NCBI GenBank assembly: GCA_022453515.1
Contig: JAJNNY010000003.1
Span: 248,001-312,000, forward strand
Reading direction: 5' to 3'
Origin: Astrocystis sublimbata
Lineage: Eukaryota > Ascomycota > Sordariomycetes > Xylariales > Xylariaceae
Length of the DNA stretch: 64,000 nt
How positions within the stretch are numbered: the first letter of the stretch is position 1; every line of letters starts with the position of its first letter. The notes below the pieces were generated by a model. That model ran no database searches, was not told the DNA's origin, and worked only from the letters and a program-made list of their open reading frames with translations. Made by a program: the position numbers and the translations under genes. Positions 1 to 12,749 of this stretch are shown piece by piece.

Positions 1-1242
1 CGCGCGCGCTAAGACGAGCCGGGCTAGCCTCACCCTTGAACAGGACATTGGGCGAAATAGACTCCAAGGCAGCCAAGGCGGCTCAGGCGGCCACCCGTTA
101 GCCTCAGCTCGTGACGACGTCTTTCCCCCGCCAATCCCCCCTTTTGGAGGATACTGGAGAAGCGTCATCCTGCGCATTGCCCAGTTGCCTGGATGCGTGG
201 CAGGGTTCAAGTTGTTGTAAGGTACCTAACTTTGCATATCCAGCCTCCTGTCAAGCCCAGCACCAGCTGGGCATTCCAACCACCGACTGGGACCACAGAC
301 TGGAAACCCCAACTCCTCAAGCTGATGAGCAGCTTATTCGTACGCGACGCAGCTCCTGATTGCATTCATTGAACCAATTCTCTTCCTCGCCATCTGTTTG
401 CTTTCCTCTTCCACCTTGGATGCCTGGAACCTAGGTGTTTGTCACCGTCGCCATCGCCATCGCCACCAACTCCACGTTCCAAGTTGCCGTCTCGGTCGGG
501 GTCTATGCCCACTACTTTATGCAGACAGACAGACAGACAGACAGACAGACCCCTTTACCAACCTGCAGGTGTGCACCAGTGCAGCAGTGCCAAGTTTCAA
601 AATTCACGATCAAGCCACCAGCTTCGTACCGCCGTCTCACACGTCGCCAGTCTTTGAGACAATTGTCTCTCTACACGCATACGCCCAATCTCGAATTATT
701 CAGGTTCTCCATCACGTCGTCTCCCACATAGGCACGCAGTACCACATATAAGTATCGCTTACGCTGCGCCGAGGCCTGTCCAGCTAGCCCGAGGTGGTCC
801 TCTTCTATCTGTTTGTTAGCTTCGTCCCGCACCCTGCTTTCCACGAGCTATTTTAAATCGTGGGCTCGCGTCACTTGCCTGCTGCATTCCAGACGCAGAT
901 CCCGGCCCACGCCCGCCGCGGGCATGGTCCATCCCCATCTTACATCATTACCCTAAACACCGCCTCACCACTGAAACGGGTCCGGGGATCAATCACTAAA
1001 CCAAACACCTCGCTTCCCTACCTCCCTACCTACCCGAGCTACCTTACCTACTCGCCTACCTATACTTTCAACCTACCTAGGTATACTTTGAACATACCTA
1101 CACTTTGATCACCGAATCGGCACGACCCGAGCTGCTGCATGCCCGCGGCCTTTTTTTGCTATTTTGCTTCCTTGACACCTTAGCATCTGTACCCTGCATC
1201 TCATAGCTTGCTCATAGCACCACCCGCTCTGCTGTATTTACC
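1..1242. other. Upstream region of the phosphatidylserine decarboxylase gene
   Basis: I see no supportable gene here. The stretch contains a CAGA microsatellite (522-550), CT-rich segments, a block of ACCT/CCTA tetranucleotide iterations around 1015-1090, and a TACCTAGGTA palindrome at 1074-1083. The last 300 bases are pyrimidine-rich and lead to the start codon at 1243, so this is most simply promoter and 5' untranslated sequence. The short open frames have no recognisable protein features and overlap one another in several frames. Confidence 0.6.
522..550. repeat. CAGA tetranucleotide microsatellite
   Basis: About seven uninterrupted copies of CAGA lie in the upstream region of the first gene. 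This is a simple repeat, likely length-polymorphic between isolates. Confidence 0.95.
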
Positions 1243-4200
1243 ATGGTCCGCATCATACCGTCGCGTCTAAAAACCAGCCGTGCCTCGAGCCCGTTGCGTG
1301 CAGGGAAGGCCGAACCCAGCAATGCAAAAGATACAGGCCTCGTCTTGAAGCTTGTCGTCCTCCGGGTAAGCACCGAATCGACATGCCATCTTGACCGCAT
1401 GGGAGCCCGGCAGGTCTGTTCCCGCTTGAACGATCCACGCCGCTGACAATACATATCCCACTACAGGCGAAAGATTTGGCTGCCAAAGATCGCGGAGGTA
1501 CCTCGGACCCTGTAAGTCGTCATGTCGCACCACCACCCCGAGGCCGTTGCCCCCGTCCCTGGCCAATCTGCCTCACTATCATACAGGACTGACCGTTGCG
1601 TTGGCGATTAGTATCTCCACCTGAGCTGCGGCGAAACCAAGTTCACGACGCACTGCGTGCCCAAGACCCTGAACCCGGAATGGAATGTCATCTGCACTAT
1701 TCCTATAACTGGCGTCGACAATCTCCTTCTTGACTGCCATTGCTGGGACAAGGACCGCTTTGGCAAGGACTACTTGGGCGAATTCGACCTGGCCCTGGAA
1801 GAGATTTTTGCCAATGGGAAGGCGGAACAAGAGCCAACCTGGTTTCGGCTGAAAAACAAAAAGAAAGACAAAAAGTCCAATGCCGTCTCCGGCGAGGTCC
1901 TTCTGCAGTTCAACCTGTTCGATTCGACAGCCAAGGACGCATCTGATGCTCAAGTCCTAGAGAAACTGAGGGGTCTCGCTGCGTCCCTGCCTGAATCCAG
2001 CTCGCGCATGCCAACCCCCACGCTAGGTCCCGTCGCCACGCCCAAACCAGAGTCGACATCACCACCTTCATTCGCTCGAATCCCCACCGACATTTCCCAA
2101 GACGATGACGACGACGACGATGACCTGCTTGATGACGACGAAACTCCTGAAGAGGAGGATCCGAACAAGCCCGAATCGATCGAGAAGCGGAAGCGGAAGC
2201 TAAGAATTAAGGGCCTGCGGCGCAAGAAGAGGCAGAACCCCTACGAGTTCTCTAACGGCGGCAGCGATGTTGTCGGTCTGACATTCCTTGAAATTTGCAA
2301 CATCACTGATCTGCCGCCCGAATCCAACTTCACGAAGACCAGTTTCGATATGGATCCTTTCGTGGTAGCCTCTCTCGGCAAGAAAACATACAGGACCAGG
2401 GTAATTCGCCATAATCTGAATCCCGTGTTCAACGAGAAAATGTTGTTCCCTGTACAGAATCACGAACAGGCGTATTCTTTTGCTTTCACCGTCATCGATC
2501 GCGATAAGATTTCGGGCAATGATTTCATCGCTTCAACGACATTTGCACTGCAAGACATTATGGACCAGAGTCCTCAAGCGAGCCCCGAGACCGGGCTGTA
2601 TGATCTCAAAGAGCCAGCAGAATATGTCCCAGCTCAGAAGTCACGGCTCGCAAGGTTAGGTCTATCAAGGTCGACTTCGTCGCAGAGTGTGAACAAGGAA
2701 CGACCACCGTTGTCTAAGAACCCCAGCGCGACTTCGGCTCTGACGCAGGCGGACGGTAGCAATGAGTCCAAGCTTGGCTCTTCTCCCGCTCCTGGATCAA
2801 GTTTACTGCCGCCCGATCAACTGCCAAGCATGAACCCCAGCAATGATTTAGAGCTCAGTGAGATGGAAGGCAGCGATTTCAAGACATTCACAATGCCCTT
2901 AAAAATGAAGAACCTTGAAAAGTGGGAAAGCAAACATAACCCAGTCCTCACGATTCGTGCCAAGTACATGCCGTACCCGGCTTTGCGGCAGCAATTCTGG
3001 CGTGCCATGCTCAAGCAGTACGATACTGATGAAAGTGGCGAAATCAGCAAGGTCGAGTTGACCACGATGTTGGACACTCTAGGCTCTACACTCCGCGAAT
3101 CGACTATCGATTCATTCTTCCAGAGATTCCCCCACAAGGCGGTGAATGGCGAAGCTGAGCTCACCATGGACGAAGCTGTCATCTGCCTGGAAGATCAATT
3201 ACAAGTCAAGAGCGGCCCACAAGCTCTCGGTGAGAAGGTTAAGAACCTGCTGCCCGATACCGACAAGGTCAGGGGCATGCTCAACGTGCCTGGCCACCAT
3301 AGTGGTCAAATATCACCTTCCGAGGATGGCTCATTCATTCTCGATACTGATCAGTCCAGTGTTCATGGTACACAGCCAGGCACCTCAACCCTCACTGTCC
3401 CTGACCTTGATAAGGCCGGCGAGGAAGGGGATGCGTTAGATAACAACGATCTCAACGTCGACCGGGGAGAGGAACATGTCGTAGAGATACGGGAATGCCC
3501 CATCTGCCACCAACCACGCCTCAATAAGCGCAATGATGCCGATATCGTTACACATATCGCCACCTGCGCCAGCCACGATTGGCGGCAGGTAAATTCGATT
3601 GTGATGGGTGGCTTCGTCACAGCCAGCCAGGCGCAGAGGAAATGGTACTCCAAAGTCATCACCAAGATTTCCTACGGTGGTTACAAGCTTGGCGCCAATT
3701 CAGCCAATATTCTTGTGCAAGATCGTCTAACGGGCCAGATCAACGAAGAAAAGATGAGTGTCTACGTGCGGCTGGGTATCCGTCTTCTATACAAAGGCCT
3801 CAAGTCGAAAGATATGGAAAACAAGAGGAGTATGGTCTTCGCTTCATTGATCATTGTGCAATTTGCTAACGTTGGGTAGTTCGTAAAATGCTCAAGGGAA
3901 TGAGCATCAAGCAGGGCAAGAAGTACGACGACCCAGCCTCCAAATCGCAAATTGAACCTTTCATTGCGTTCCATCAGCTCGACATGTCCGAGGTTCTGTA
4001 CCCGGTAGCGGATTTCAAGAACTTCAACGAATTCTTCTACCGAGCGTTGAAACCGTCGGCTCGGCCATGTTCGGCACCAGACAACCCGCACATCATTGTT
4101 TCACCGGCGGACTGCCGCTCTGTCGTCTTTAACACAGTCGACTCGGCGACAAAGATCTGGGTCAAAGGTCGGGAGTTCTCGATCAAGCGGCTCCTGGGCG

Positions 4201-4868
4201 ACGCGTATCCAGAAGATGTGCCAAGGTATGAGAACGGATCGCTTGGTATCTTCCGGCTTGCCCCTCAGGACTACCACCGATTCCATATCCCGGTGGATGG
4301 TATCCTGCGCAAGCCGAAGACGATCGAAGGTGAGTACTACACAGTCAACCCCATGGCTATTCGATCGGCTCTCGACGTCTACGGCGAGAATGTCCGGGTC
4401 ATCTGCCCGATCGACTCGGAGCAGCATGGCCGTGTCACGGTGATCTGCGTAGGCGCCATGATGGTCGGCAGCACGGTGATCACTCGCCAGGAGGGAGAGC
4501 ACGTGCGACGTGCCGAGGAACTGGGCTACTTCAAGTTCGGCGGCAGCACCATCCTCGTCCTGTTCGAGCCGGGCAAGATGGTGTACGACGAGGACCTCGT
4601 CGACAATTCCAGCAGCGCACTGGAGACCTTGGTAAGTCGCCTAGTTGTAGGCCGCAGACGTCTGTCCAGGGACACGTGCTAACTGGAGCTCTAGATCCGT
4701 GCGGGCATGTCGGTCGGTCACTCGCCCCACGTCAAGCACTTCACCCCAGACATGCGCAAGGATGCGTCGCAAGTGACGGAGGCGGAAAAGGTAGAGGCAC
4801 ACCGACGTATCCGGGGTGGGCTAGACACACCGGAAGAGGACAAGCTGCACAACACAGCATTGCCATGA
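1243..4868 (+). CDS. psd2: Phosphatidylserine decarboxylase, PSD2 type (two C2 domains, EF-hand)
   Basis: Converts phosphatidylserine to phosphatidylethanolamine; the PSD2 class acts in Golgi/endosomal membranes. Proposed exons are 1243-1365, 1467-1511, 1612-3829, 3880-4631 and 4695-4868, all with GT-AG junctions that keep frame, giving 1103 aa (family about 1050-1140). C2 domain 1 begins near residue 33 and runs across exons 1-3 (it contains the DRGGTSDP loop). An acidic D/E run follows. C2 domain 2 is near residues 275-375. The EF-hand loop DTDESGEISKVE starts at residue 527. A CPICH...H..C zinc-finger-like motif starts at 685. The catalytic domain follows, with SPADCRS, YHRFH and the self-cleavage motif GGST at 1016-1019 (serine 1018 would become the pyruvoyl group). 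All key residues are intact. The start is chosen because MVRIIPSRL resembles the usual N terminus. The intron at 3830-3879 carries a perfect TGCTAAC branch site. Confidence 0.96.
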
Positions 4869-6038
4869 ATACCAGTCCACGTACAAGAACATAGTGGAAG
4901 CTGAGGACCTTGGTAGGGGGCTGCCTGTCTGTCTGCCAACATAGAACAATCAAAACTGCAATAGAAACAAGGAAATGTGAGACGAGACGGCGTCTCCTAC
5001 GATGCCGGATCGCTGTCGCTCTATGAATGAATGCCAAATGCCCTTCGCAGAAGCTGTATCCGAAGCTTCCATTATCCGTGCATCAGCACAGCTGCACAAC
5101 ATGCACGACATAGACTGGTTGCGTAGCTACGCGTGGGGACCAGGGGCAATTGCCACGGTGATATTTCGTCACGAGAATGTATACGACAAGATCTGCTATA
5201 GCGCCGCTCGCTCTCGAGCGGTCTGCAGGTGGATTGATCAATTAACGGCCGACACGTGAAGGCGAGGTGCAGCGGCGGTGGCCTGAGGGACGGCGCCCAG
5301 TGCAGATGCGAGCCTTGGAAAACAGGGTCCTCGCAGGCGCCCTACAAGGTACCTGGCGAGCCTGGGTGCTCCCTGTCGTGGAGGTTCCCCAGCGAGCGCA
5401 AGGCGTGTGTTCAGGGGTGCTCATACTTGATTCTAGCTGCTGTCGAGTACCTCCCTAGGGGCCTAAGGTACCCTAACCACGGTAAATGGGTAGCCCCGGA
5501 CATAGCCACATGCATGCCCCGTCACCTAGGTAGGTACCTACCTCGTGGGCAGGATTGGTGTGCAGCACAAACCACAAACCCACGGCCAGCACCCCTGCTT
5601 CAGCGCGTGGGGTTCCTGCGTGGGTTGTTCCGTTCGCATTTGTTTACTTTCTTCTGGCCCCGCATAGCAACAACCAATGCCACAAACGCACCATCTCAGC
5701 TGCGGACTTCTTTCCCCAAGTAAACATAAGGCAGCTTAGCTATGTACCTTTCCGGCCGCACATCCGACCAAGTCTGCAATTGAATCGATCCCTTCACACC
5801 CGACTGCTTCTCGATAAAACAACAGTGCTATAGCAATACACTCTCTCGTCTTGGTACCTGCTTCTGGCCCAACTATCTATCCATCGCATCCATCAACAAC
5901 ATTGGCAGTGCTGACCGATCGGGTCGATCGGTCGGTTGGTCGTGCAGCCCAGGAATGCTCATCGCGCCATCACGATAGCCAACGATATACACGACCACGC
6001 GCCGCATAGAAGACAAATCGAAAAAATTCGATACCAAG
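4869..6038. other. Intergenic region between two same-strand genes
   Basis: No gene is supported. It should hold the 3' end of the decarboxylase transcript and the promoter of the next gene. Notable content is the perfect 16-bp palindrome AGGTAGGTACCTACCT at 5528-5543 and several other CCTAGG/GGTACC words between 5450 and 5545. The last 300 bases before 6039 are CT/CA-rich, as in fungal 5' leaders. Confidence 0.6.
5528..5543. repeat. Perfect 16-bp palindrome AGGTAGGTACCTACCT
   Basis: The sequence equals its own reverse complement and lies about 500 bp upstream of the ADIP/TINC-like gene. It is one member of a family of related CCTAGG/GGTACC palindromes found in at least six intergenic places in the window. 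Confidence 0.9.
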
Positions 6039-9000
6039 ATGATCGACCCAGAGAATTTACGGACGGCGTCGTTGTATATCAACAACCAGCTCCTGTCACG
6101 AGGACTGTTGCGTGATGGCCAGACAATCGACTTCGCCGACCCCGAAGGCAGCGACGGTGGCCTTCAATATACCATGGGCCGCGTCATCAGCGTTGTGAAC
6201 GACCTCATATTGAGGCGAGACGTACGTATTCCCTCGCATGCCATTGGCATGATGCTGGAGATGGCGAGCTAACACCAGTCCTCGCAAAGCGCGACGCAGA
6301 ACATCGCGAGTCCCTGTCCACCACGCTTCGCACACTCCGTGCCGACTATCAGCGACAGACCACAGAATTTGGCCGCCAGACGGAGAGGCTAGGCGACACA
6401 CAGCGGCAGGTGGACATCGCCGAAGCTACCGAACGTTCCCTGCGCGCCCAGGTGAAGACGGCCGAGCTGGGGATTGCCAAGCTCAAGGAAGAGATGGCCA
6501 AAATGAAGTCTCTTGTGGCGCAAACCCGCAGTGCCTGCGCCAACGAGGTGCGGAAACGCGACCGTCAGATCGACACCTTGAAGAAAGCCATTGCCGACGC
6601 CGGCCGTGTGCGAGGCGGCGCAAGGAACCGTGACATTATCACCATCAGCATCACCGGAGAGTTCGGCGGCGAAGGTGACAACAACATGGGCTTGCCCGTC
6701 GGCGCCACCGACACTGAGGGGTACAACCTCAGCATGGAAACGAACGGTTTCTTGACCGCGCTGGCGAAAGGCCTTAGCGAGGAGAACGAGGGCCTCCTTG
6801 CCCTTGTTCGACGCACAGTCGATGGATTGCGTGAGATGAGTGGGCTCGAACGGGACACGGACTTTGCCCTCGAACACCACGGCAGCCTTCAAGTTCGCGA
6901 GGTTATCGCTATGCAGCCACCCCACAAGTCGGCCGAAGAACTTGCATCCGAGCTCGAGGCTATCGTCGAACATTTGAGGTCCATCCTCACCAACCCTTCG
7001 TTCGTCCCTATTGAGGAAGTCGAAGTCCGTGATGAGGTCATTACCCGCCTACGGGCCGGTCTGGAGACTATGGAGGCTCGATGGAAGGACGCCGTGTACA
7101 TGATCGACGGCTGGCGCAAACGCATGGTCTCGAGCGGCAAATCAGTTGATATGGATGACCTCCAGATGGGGTTGCGACTCAGTCCTGTGCGCGTCCGCGA
7201 TGTCGTCGAGACTGCGAACATTGATTCAATGAGGCTATCCTGTGTTCAAGAAGCAGAAGAAGTAGAAGAAGAAGAGGACGAAGAGGTGAAAGAGGAAGAG
7301 AAGGTTGCTGACCATCCTCGCCAAGATGCACAACCGCAATCGCAGCCGCAGCCGCAGCCGCAGCCGCATCCGCAACGTTTCGGATCACGCAGTCCCGAGT
7401 CCGTACGCTTGGTGTCTGCCTCATACGATGAAGTACAGCAACCCGTCGAAGACGATCTTGGCGATGATCTCTCAGAATCCGAGTCTAGCATCTTCCAGGA
7501 TGACGACGACCTCGAAATCGATGATCTGGACGTCGATGAGCCTAATGTGCAAATCCTTCAAACTTCGACGGCTTCTAACTTGGACAACTCCTCCCCGCTA
7601 CCGGAACCTCCTCAACTCAGCCCCCTGAAAGACTCGTACTCGTCTGGAAACCGTGGCGCAGGCACTGCATCACCCTATCGCAAGAGGGCTATCGGGGATT
7701 TCACTACCATCCTCGAAGAAAACACCCAGGACCTCGCGCCCGTGTCAGCCCCTACTTCTCACCCAGCGTCTCCCACTGGTCAGAAAGAACCATCCATCAA
7801 GCTGCTGCAATCCCCGGTTGTCACCGACGAGGATGACCTCCCAAGCTATACGGCGTCGTACGATAGTCCTCTGTTTGGCAAATCGGGTGAAAGGCGCTCG
7901 TCAAATCGCAAACTGTTCTCGAAACAGCCGGCTCTGGGTTCCAGCGCAGAGCGATGCGTCAAGAATACTGCTCGGGGTCGGGGCGATAAGAAATCCCCAG
8001 CGCCGCAGCCACTCACCAGAACTACGCGGTCTGCTGCAAATAAGTCGAATGGAAATGATTCTCCCACAGTTGGCCACTTTGCGGGCCATGCTATTTCTGG
8101 TACTTCTCACTCTTCTAAACCAGCTGGAGCAGTGCCAAAATCTGCATCTTCGTCTCCCAAACCAACGAGCACTTTAACAGCCGCCAGAAATCAGAACCAA
8201 GCGCTGGCGGCGGGACCCACACAGCAGCGGACCGCTTCAGGCCAGTCCTCGACCTCTAACTCATCAACATCGTCGTCAGAGAACAAGCCAACCTCCAACC
8301 GTTCTCCCACTCGCCCCGTTGCATCCACTTCTGCAGGCTCGGCGTCTTCGTCGGCTTCCTCTCGCCTACCACGTCGTGGTCGGTTAAACACACAACAAGC
8401 GCGTAATAGCCCAGGCCCCTTAAATATGGCGACCATCGCAGCGAAGCTTGCCGCGTCAGAGCGCGAGGCGGATGCTGCCCGCGTCAGGGCCAAACTCCGT
8501 GCTGTGCGACGAAGGGGAGGGAGACGAAGTGGAGGTGCGTATCAGCGTCTAGAGGATGACACTAAGCAAGAAGGTGAAGAGAAAGAGAACCAAGGAAGTG
8601 GGAGCATCAACGTCGACCCTGTCAAACAAGATTGCGCCATGGGCAGTCCGATGAAGAAGTCTCCTCTCAAGAGCGCGAGTCCTGTCAAGAGCCCCCTCAA
8701 GAAAGGACCCAGACGTCGCTGGAGCCGAGGCGATGTCGGGAAAGATGAGATTGACGAGCTTGCGCTTGAGTACGATGCTGGCCACAATCACGGTAACGTC
8801 GCCACAGAACAAAGTGGAAATGCAGTTGAGAACGTTACAGATGGCAGGGCCGACGACGATGAACAGGGCGAACAGGACGACGCACCCACACCCCTACGAG
8901 TCCCCAAGCGCAACAGACGCGCGCCGATGAGTAGCAGCAAAAGCAAAGCCAACAAAGCGGCCTCGAGACGAAGAAGCACGCTGTCACCCTGGGAATTGCA

Positions 9001-9049
9001 GGGTTTGATCACAGGAAGTGTCGGTGGGGCGGAGAGTCCGGTGCGATAA
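6039..9049 (+). CDS. Coiled-coil protein with N-terminal ADIP (afadin/alpha-actinin-binding) domain, TINC-like
   Basis: Two exons, 6039-6221 and 6290-9049, give 980 aa. Donor GTACGT with a GAGCTAAC branch site fits an acceptor at 6289 and rejoins as LRRD|RDAEHRES; a shorter intron, 6226-6278, is also frame-compatible but puts the branch site too close. The first 61 residues (ENLRTASLYINNQLLSRGLL) match the conserved start of fungal ADIP-domain proteins, the family that includes Aspergillus NIMA-interacting TINC. Residues about 61-175 form a long charged coiled coil. The rest is low complexity: an E-rich run, a Q-P repeat near codon 410, serine/threonine-rich stretches and SPMKKSPLKSASPVKSPLKK-type basic SP/SPxK sites near 8640-8710, typical CDK targets. 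A role at spindle poles or septation is inference from the family. Confidence 0.75.
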
Positions 9050-10420
9050 GCTGCGTGCACGCCATCAGCACTTACCTACCTACCTGCTACTAACAACTAC
9101 TGGTGTGGACTACACATCGAATGCTCAACATCGAGTAACTCGGATCACGAAATTACGTTAAATTGTTACGAAAATTGTAATGACGGGATGTTGGATAGGG
9201 GATGGTCCCATCGTAGGGGTTGGCGACTGTCATCTTTTCCTCTTGTTTCTCTTTCCCCAGGCTGCGGTGGCTTTGGGGAACTACACCTACCTACCTAGGT
9301 ACTCCAAGGATCTACTTACTGCCAATACCTACCTACCTAATGCATGCATAGTATGTTATGATGGATGCATACTTACCTGCCTACCTACACACTTCTCACC
9401 AGAAGACATACTCGAAGCAACTGGCCAACCGAAGAAGACTGGCGACTTGGCGGTTTGGCGGTTTATTCTGTCTACTTTTTCCCTACTCAGTTATCTACCT
9501 ATCAACCTAACGACCACGACCGCGACCATGACAAAAAGACAAACGACCCTGATGATATGATGAAACGACGATTCAAGACAAAACCCAAAAAGCTCTCTCT
9601 TTTGTTCAAAAATTGAAAACACCGACACCCACATATAATTCCATCTCATTTTGTTTTTTCTCCCTCTTGTAACTGCGAGCATCACTGGAATCATACTTTG
9701 TATAATATCAAGTTATCACCCTTTCGCTGTTGCATAGTTTCAATATACCTGAGATGACTCAGTGATTTGCAATGAGAAACATCGCTTATTAGTTTGGCAC
9801 GTTGTGGCGTAGGTCAATCATTGTCTAACTGGCCTAAGGTGGTAACGAGGGTGATACACCAGCTGTCTACGCGTAAATAACAGGTATCAGTCACACAATG
9901 CAACATCACCGTGTTGGCACAACGCAATGCGTCTCGGTGTCATTCTCAAAATTCAATTCCAAGGTGCAAGCATAGTACATAAAAACCTTAACAAGAACTT
10001 GGGAGGATAAGCTGTAAATAGAGCTAGTACATAGTATATCATAAATAACAAAGTCCCGAACCCCGTGCTCGCGCGCTGTCCCAATTTCAGAACGATATAC
10101 ACACTCCTAGCCAACAGTGCTGGCTTGCCCAGAGACCCATCCAGTGGGTTAGCAAGTTAATCCAAGCCGATGCGCCATTTTCGTTATCCGTTCGTTATGA
10201 AATAGAGTATTTCCCTTCAGCCCCGATCCATGTTTTCCGAATTTTGTGCCCAATGTTTTCCGTCCGACAGGTGCCGAGTGAACGACTGGTGCGTTCTACG
10301 GGTTTCCGAATATGCAGTCTCGTCTCATTGCTCTTGGACCAATCTCAGCTAAAGTGACTAAAATCTATCTAAATCAAGCACGCCCCCCTTTTAGGAAATA
10401 ATCAATTTTTGCCTAAACAC
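9050..10420. other. Convergent intergenic region
   Basis: Lies between the 3' ends of two convergent genes. It contains a TACCTAGGTA palindrome at 9292-9301 inside a CCTA-rich stretch and AT-rich sequence from about 9600 to 10060. I see no gene with recognisable protein features; it is probably 3' untranslated and spacer sequence. Confidence 0.6.
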
Positions 10421-12749
10421 TCAGTAAAAGTCCCTGTACTTCTCGTCGGGTAAGTAAATGGGCGAGTTGGTCACATAGTCGCCTTCGAGGACACGCGCGC
10501 CGTGTTCGCGGAGTGCCCATTCTCGGACCTCGGTCCTCTTGTGGTATTCGCCGCGGTGGTAGATGATCTTGACGCCCTTCTTCACAGCCCTCGCCAGTGC
10601 CGCGTTGCTAAAGGGCTCCTGCGCGATATCCAGACCCTCCAGGTTGGGGAAGCGCTCTAGCAGGTCGGACAGGGCGTCGTCGATGGAGAAGGGATCCGTG
10701 CCAAACTCGAGGGACAGACCCTTCAGGCTGAGGAACTTGAGCTCTGGGCTCTTCAGCCAGTAAGGATGCGGCTTGGTGAACATCATCCCGAGCTCTTGGA
10801 GTGCGCCCGATTCAAGGCTGGGTCGCACCCATCTCTGCAGATACTCCGGCCATGGATCATGGCTCGGGACCCGGTCACGGAGGGTGAACTTTCGAAGATT
10901 CTTGGGCTCGGGATACGCATCGGGGTTTTCCAGGAAAGGGCCCGACAGGAAAGAGAATACGTGGTCGCAGTGCATGAGATGGACTTCCTCCATCTCAGCA
11001 GGCAGCGGGAACGGCGCGTCGGCGAGTCGCTGCCACCGGACATCTTGACCTACGAAAACCCTCTTCAAGTGAGGCCAAGGATTCTCCGGGTGTTCGTCGC
11101 CACTCCGAAAAGTGACATATGCACCCTCCAACCAGACCTCCTCTACATTGGGCGACACCCACATGAAGGATGACTGCCTCGTGTAAGTTGAAGAAGTCAG
11201 GTTACATATATACACGAGTTTACTCACAATGTTGAAAACCGCTTTCTCCTTGTGAGGAGCTCCGCCAAGACGAAGAGTCCGGAGGCGTTTCAGGACCGGC
11301 CAAACCGCGATCTCGGCACTCCCAAATCGCTGTAACAATCGGCTTGGGAAGTTCAAGATGGTTAATTCCTGGAGTGTTGCAGCTGACGACGCGACGATCT
11401 TATGAACAAACTCTTCCATGAACGGCACGTGAAACCCAAGATAGAGACTGGTGAGTTGAGGGTAGCATGCCTTAATTGTGCAACTCATTGGAGGCAAGTA
11501 AGTATGCGAATCTGATGATGCTTGGAGTTTCAAGGTCTTTAGACTCCGGCGAGTCGCTGCAATCCACTGGAAGACGGTTTCCTCCATCCAGACTGAACGG
11601 CAGTTTTGGATGTGAAGTTCATCCACCCGAAAGCCGGCATAGCCCGCGTACTTTTGGAGAAGCGCCGGACGAACACGGGCAGTCTTGGGGTTGTAGTCGA
11701 AATGCTGTATACGCCAGAGCGACTGGATCGTCGGGTCCTGAGTAGTGAGCAGACGTTTCCAACCTCTCGACACTCTCAAGCAACGACTATGGTTTTGTCA
11801 TTAGTCATGCTCTCTTGGATCTTCCGGGAAAGGCGTGATTACCATAAGGAACGAGTGTCCAAATATTTCATAATCATGACGATAAGCTCCAAGGGCATAA
11901 CTGGGAGGGGATCTGTAGCCAAGGCGGAAAATTTCACCTTGTCCCTCATCTGACGCAAGACCTGACCTGTGGGTTAGTGGCTGCTTAGGATGGTCTGGGT
12001 GGCAATACTTACAGAGAGAAGGGGGTGAGAAGGGTGCTTCTTGCTCACTAACTCGAACCCATGCTGGTATATGGAGTACGCATGGCGATATGAACGTTTG
12101 AGGCGTAGAACCCTCCCCAGGCGAAGGTAACCCTTTGAAGTGGAAAGTCAGTAACATGTGTTGTGCTCGGCAGCGGTATCCGGCTTGATGGGAATTGAGT
12201 ATAGCATAGCATACCTTGGGTTCACGAGGCGCGAGGTTGATCATGATCTCGGCAATGATGATGGCATTGTCAAGAAGGCTCTTAGCCTCATGCACAGCTG
12301 CCAGTCCGTCGAGAGCATCGATGTGGCGGGAGTTTTTGCAGCGAACATCGGACTTTGCAGAGCAGATGCACTTCTTCCTCAGCTCGGCATCGATGGCGCC
12401 GTTTGCAAAGGCGGGCACGAGGGCTTTGCAAAAACATGGCGATGTCCTCGCCTGCACACCACAGGCGCACGAGTTGGACACCTACGAGAGACCCAGTCAG
12501 TCAGTGATTCAGTCAGTGCACGCATGCAGTCCGTGAGTGTATGAGAAGGCAGCTGGGGATGACGTGAATAGGGGACGACGGGTAACGGAGAGTTACAGAA
12601 ACCCGTCGCCGCGGATGCATTCATGGCTTGGCGCGGGCGCTGACCTGTCTGAAGATGGCGGCGGCTTTGGGATATTGTTTTTGGTTGTAGAAGGCCTTTG
12701 CCCTCACTAGGTGAGTGGCAGACGGATTGGATTCAGTGGCCGGTTCCAT
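10421..12749 (-). CDS. TPR / F-box / leucine-rich-repeat protein, Pof3-like
   Basis: Probable substrate receptor of an SCF ubiquitin ligase. Six exons on the minus strand: 12749-12645, 12481-12215, 12132-12013, 11961-11843, 11786-11228 and 11173-10421, giving 640 aa. Residues 14-164 are TPR-like (RAKAFYNQKQYPKAAAIFRQ, then ALDGLAAVHEAKSLLDNA and GYLRLGRVLRLKRSYRHAYS). Cys-rich CxC pairs occur early in exon 2. The F-box follows at about 183-225 (LPVMPLELIVMIMKYLDTRSL, CRCLRVSRGWKRLL). The C-terminal 400 residues have irregular leucine-rich repeats (LKTLKLQ, LTSLYLGF, LQELTILNF, LRTLRLGG, LKFLSLKGLSLEF). The architecture order is that of fission yeast Pof3. The last intron (54 nt) is a multiple of three and stop-free, so it could be retained without breaking frame; I splice it because it has GTGAGT, a CTGAC branch and CAG. 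Confidence 0.85.
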
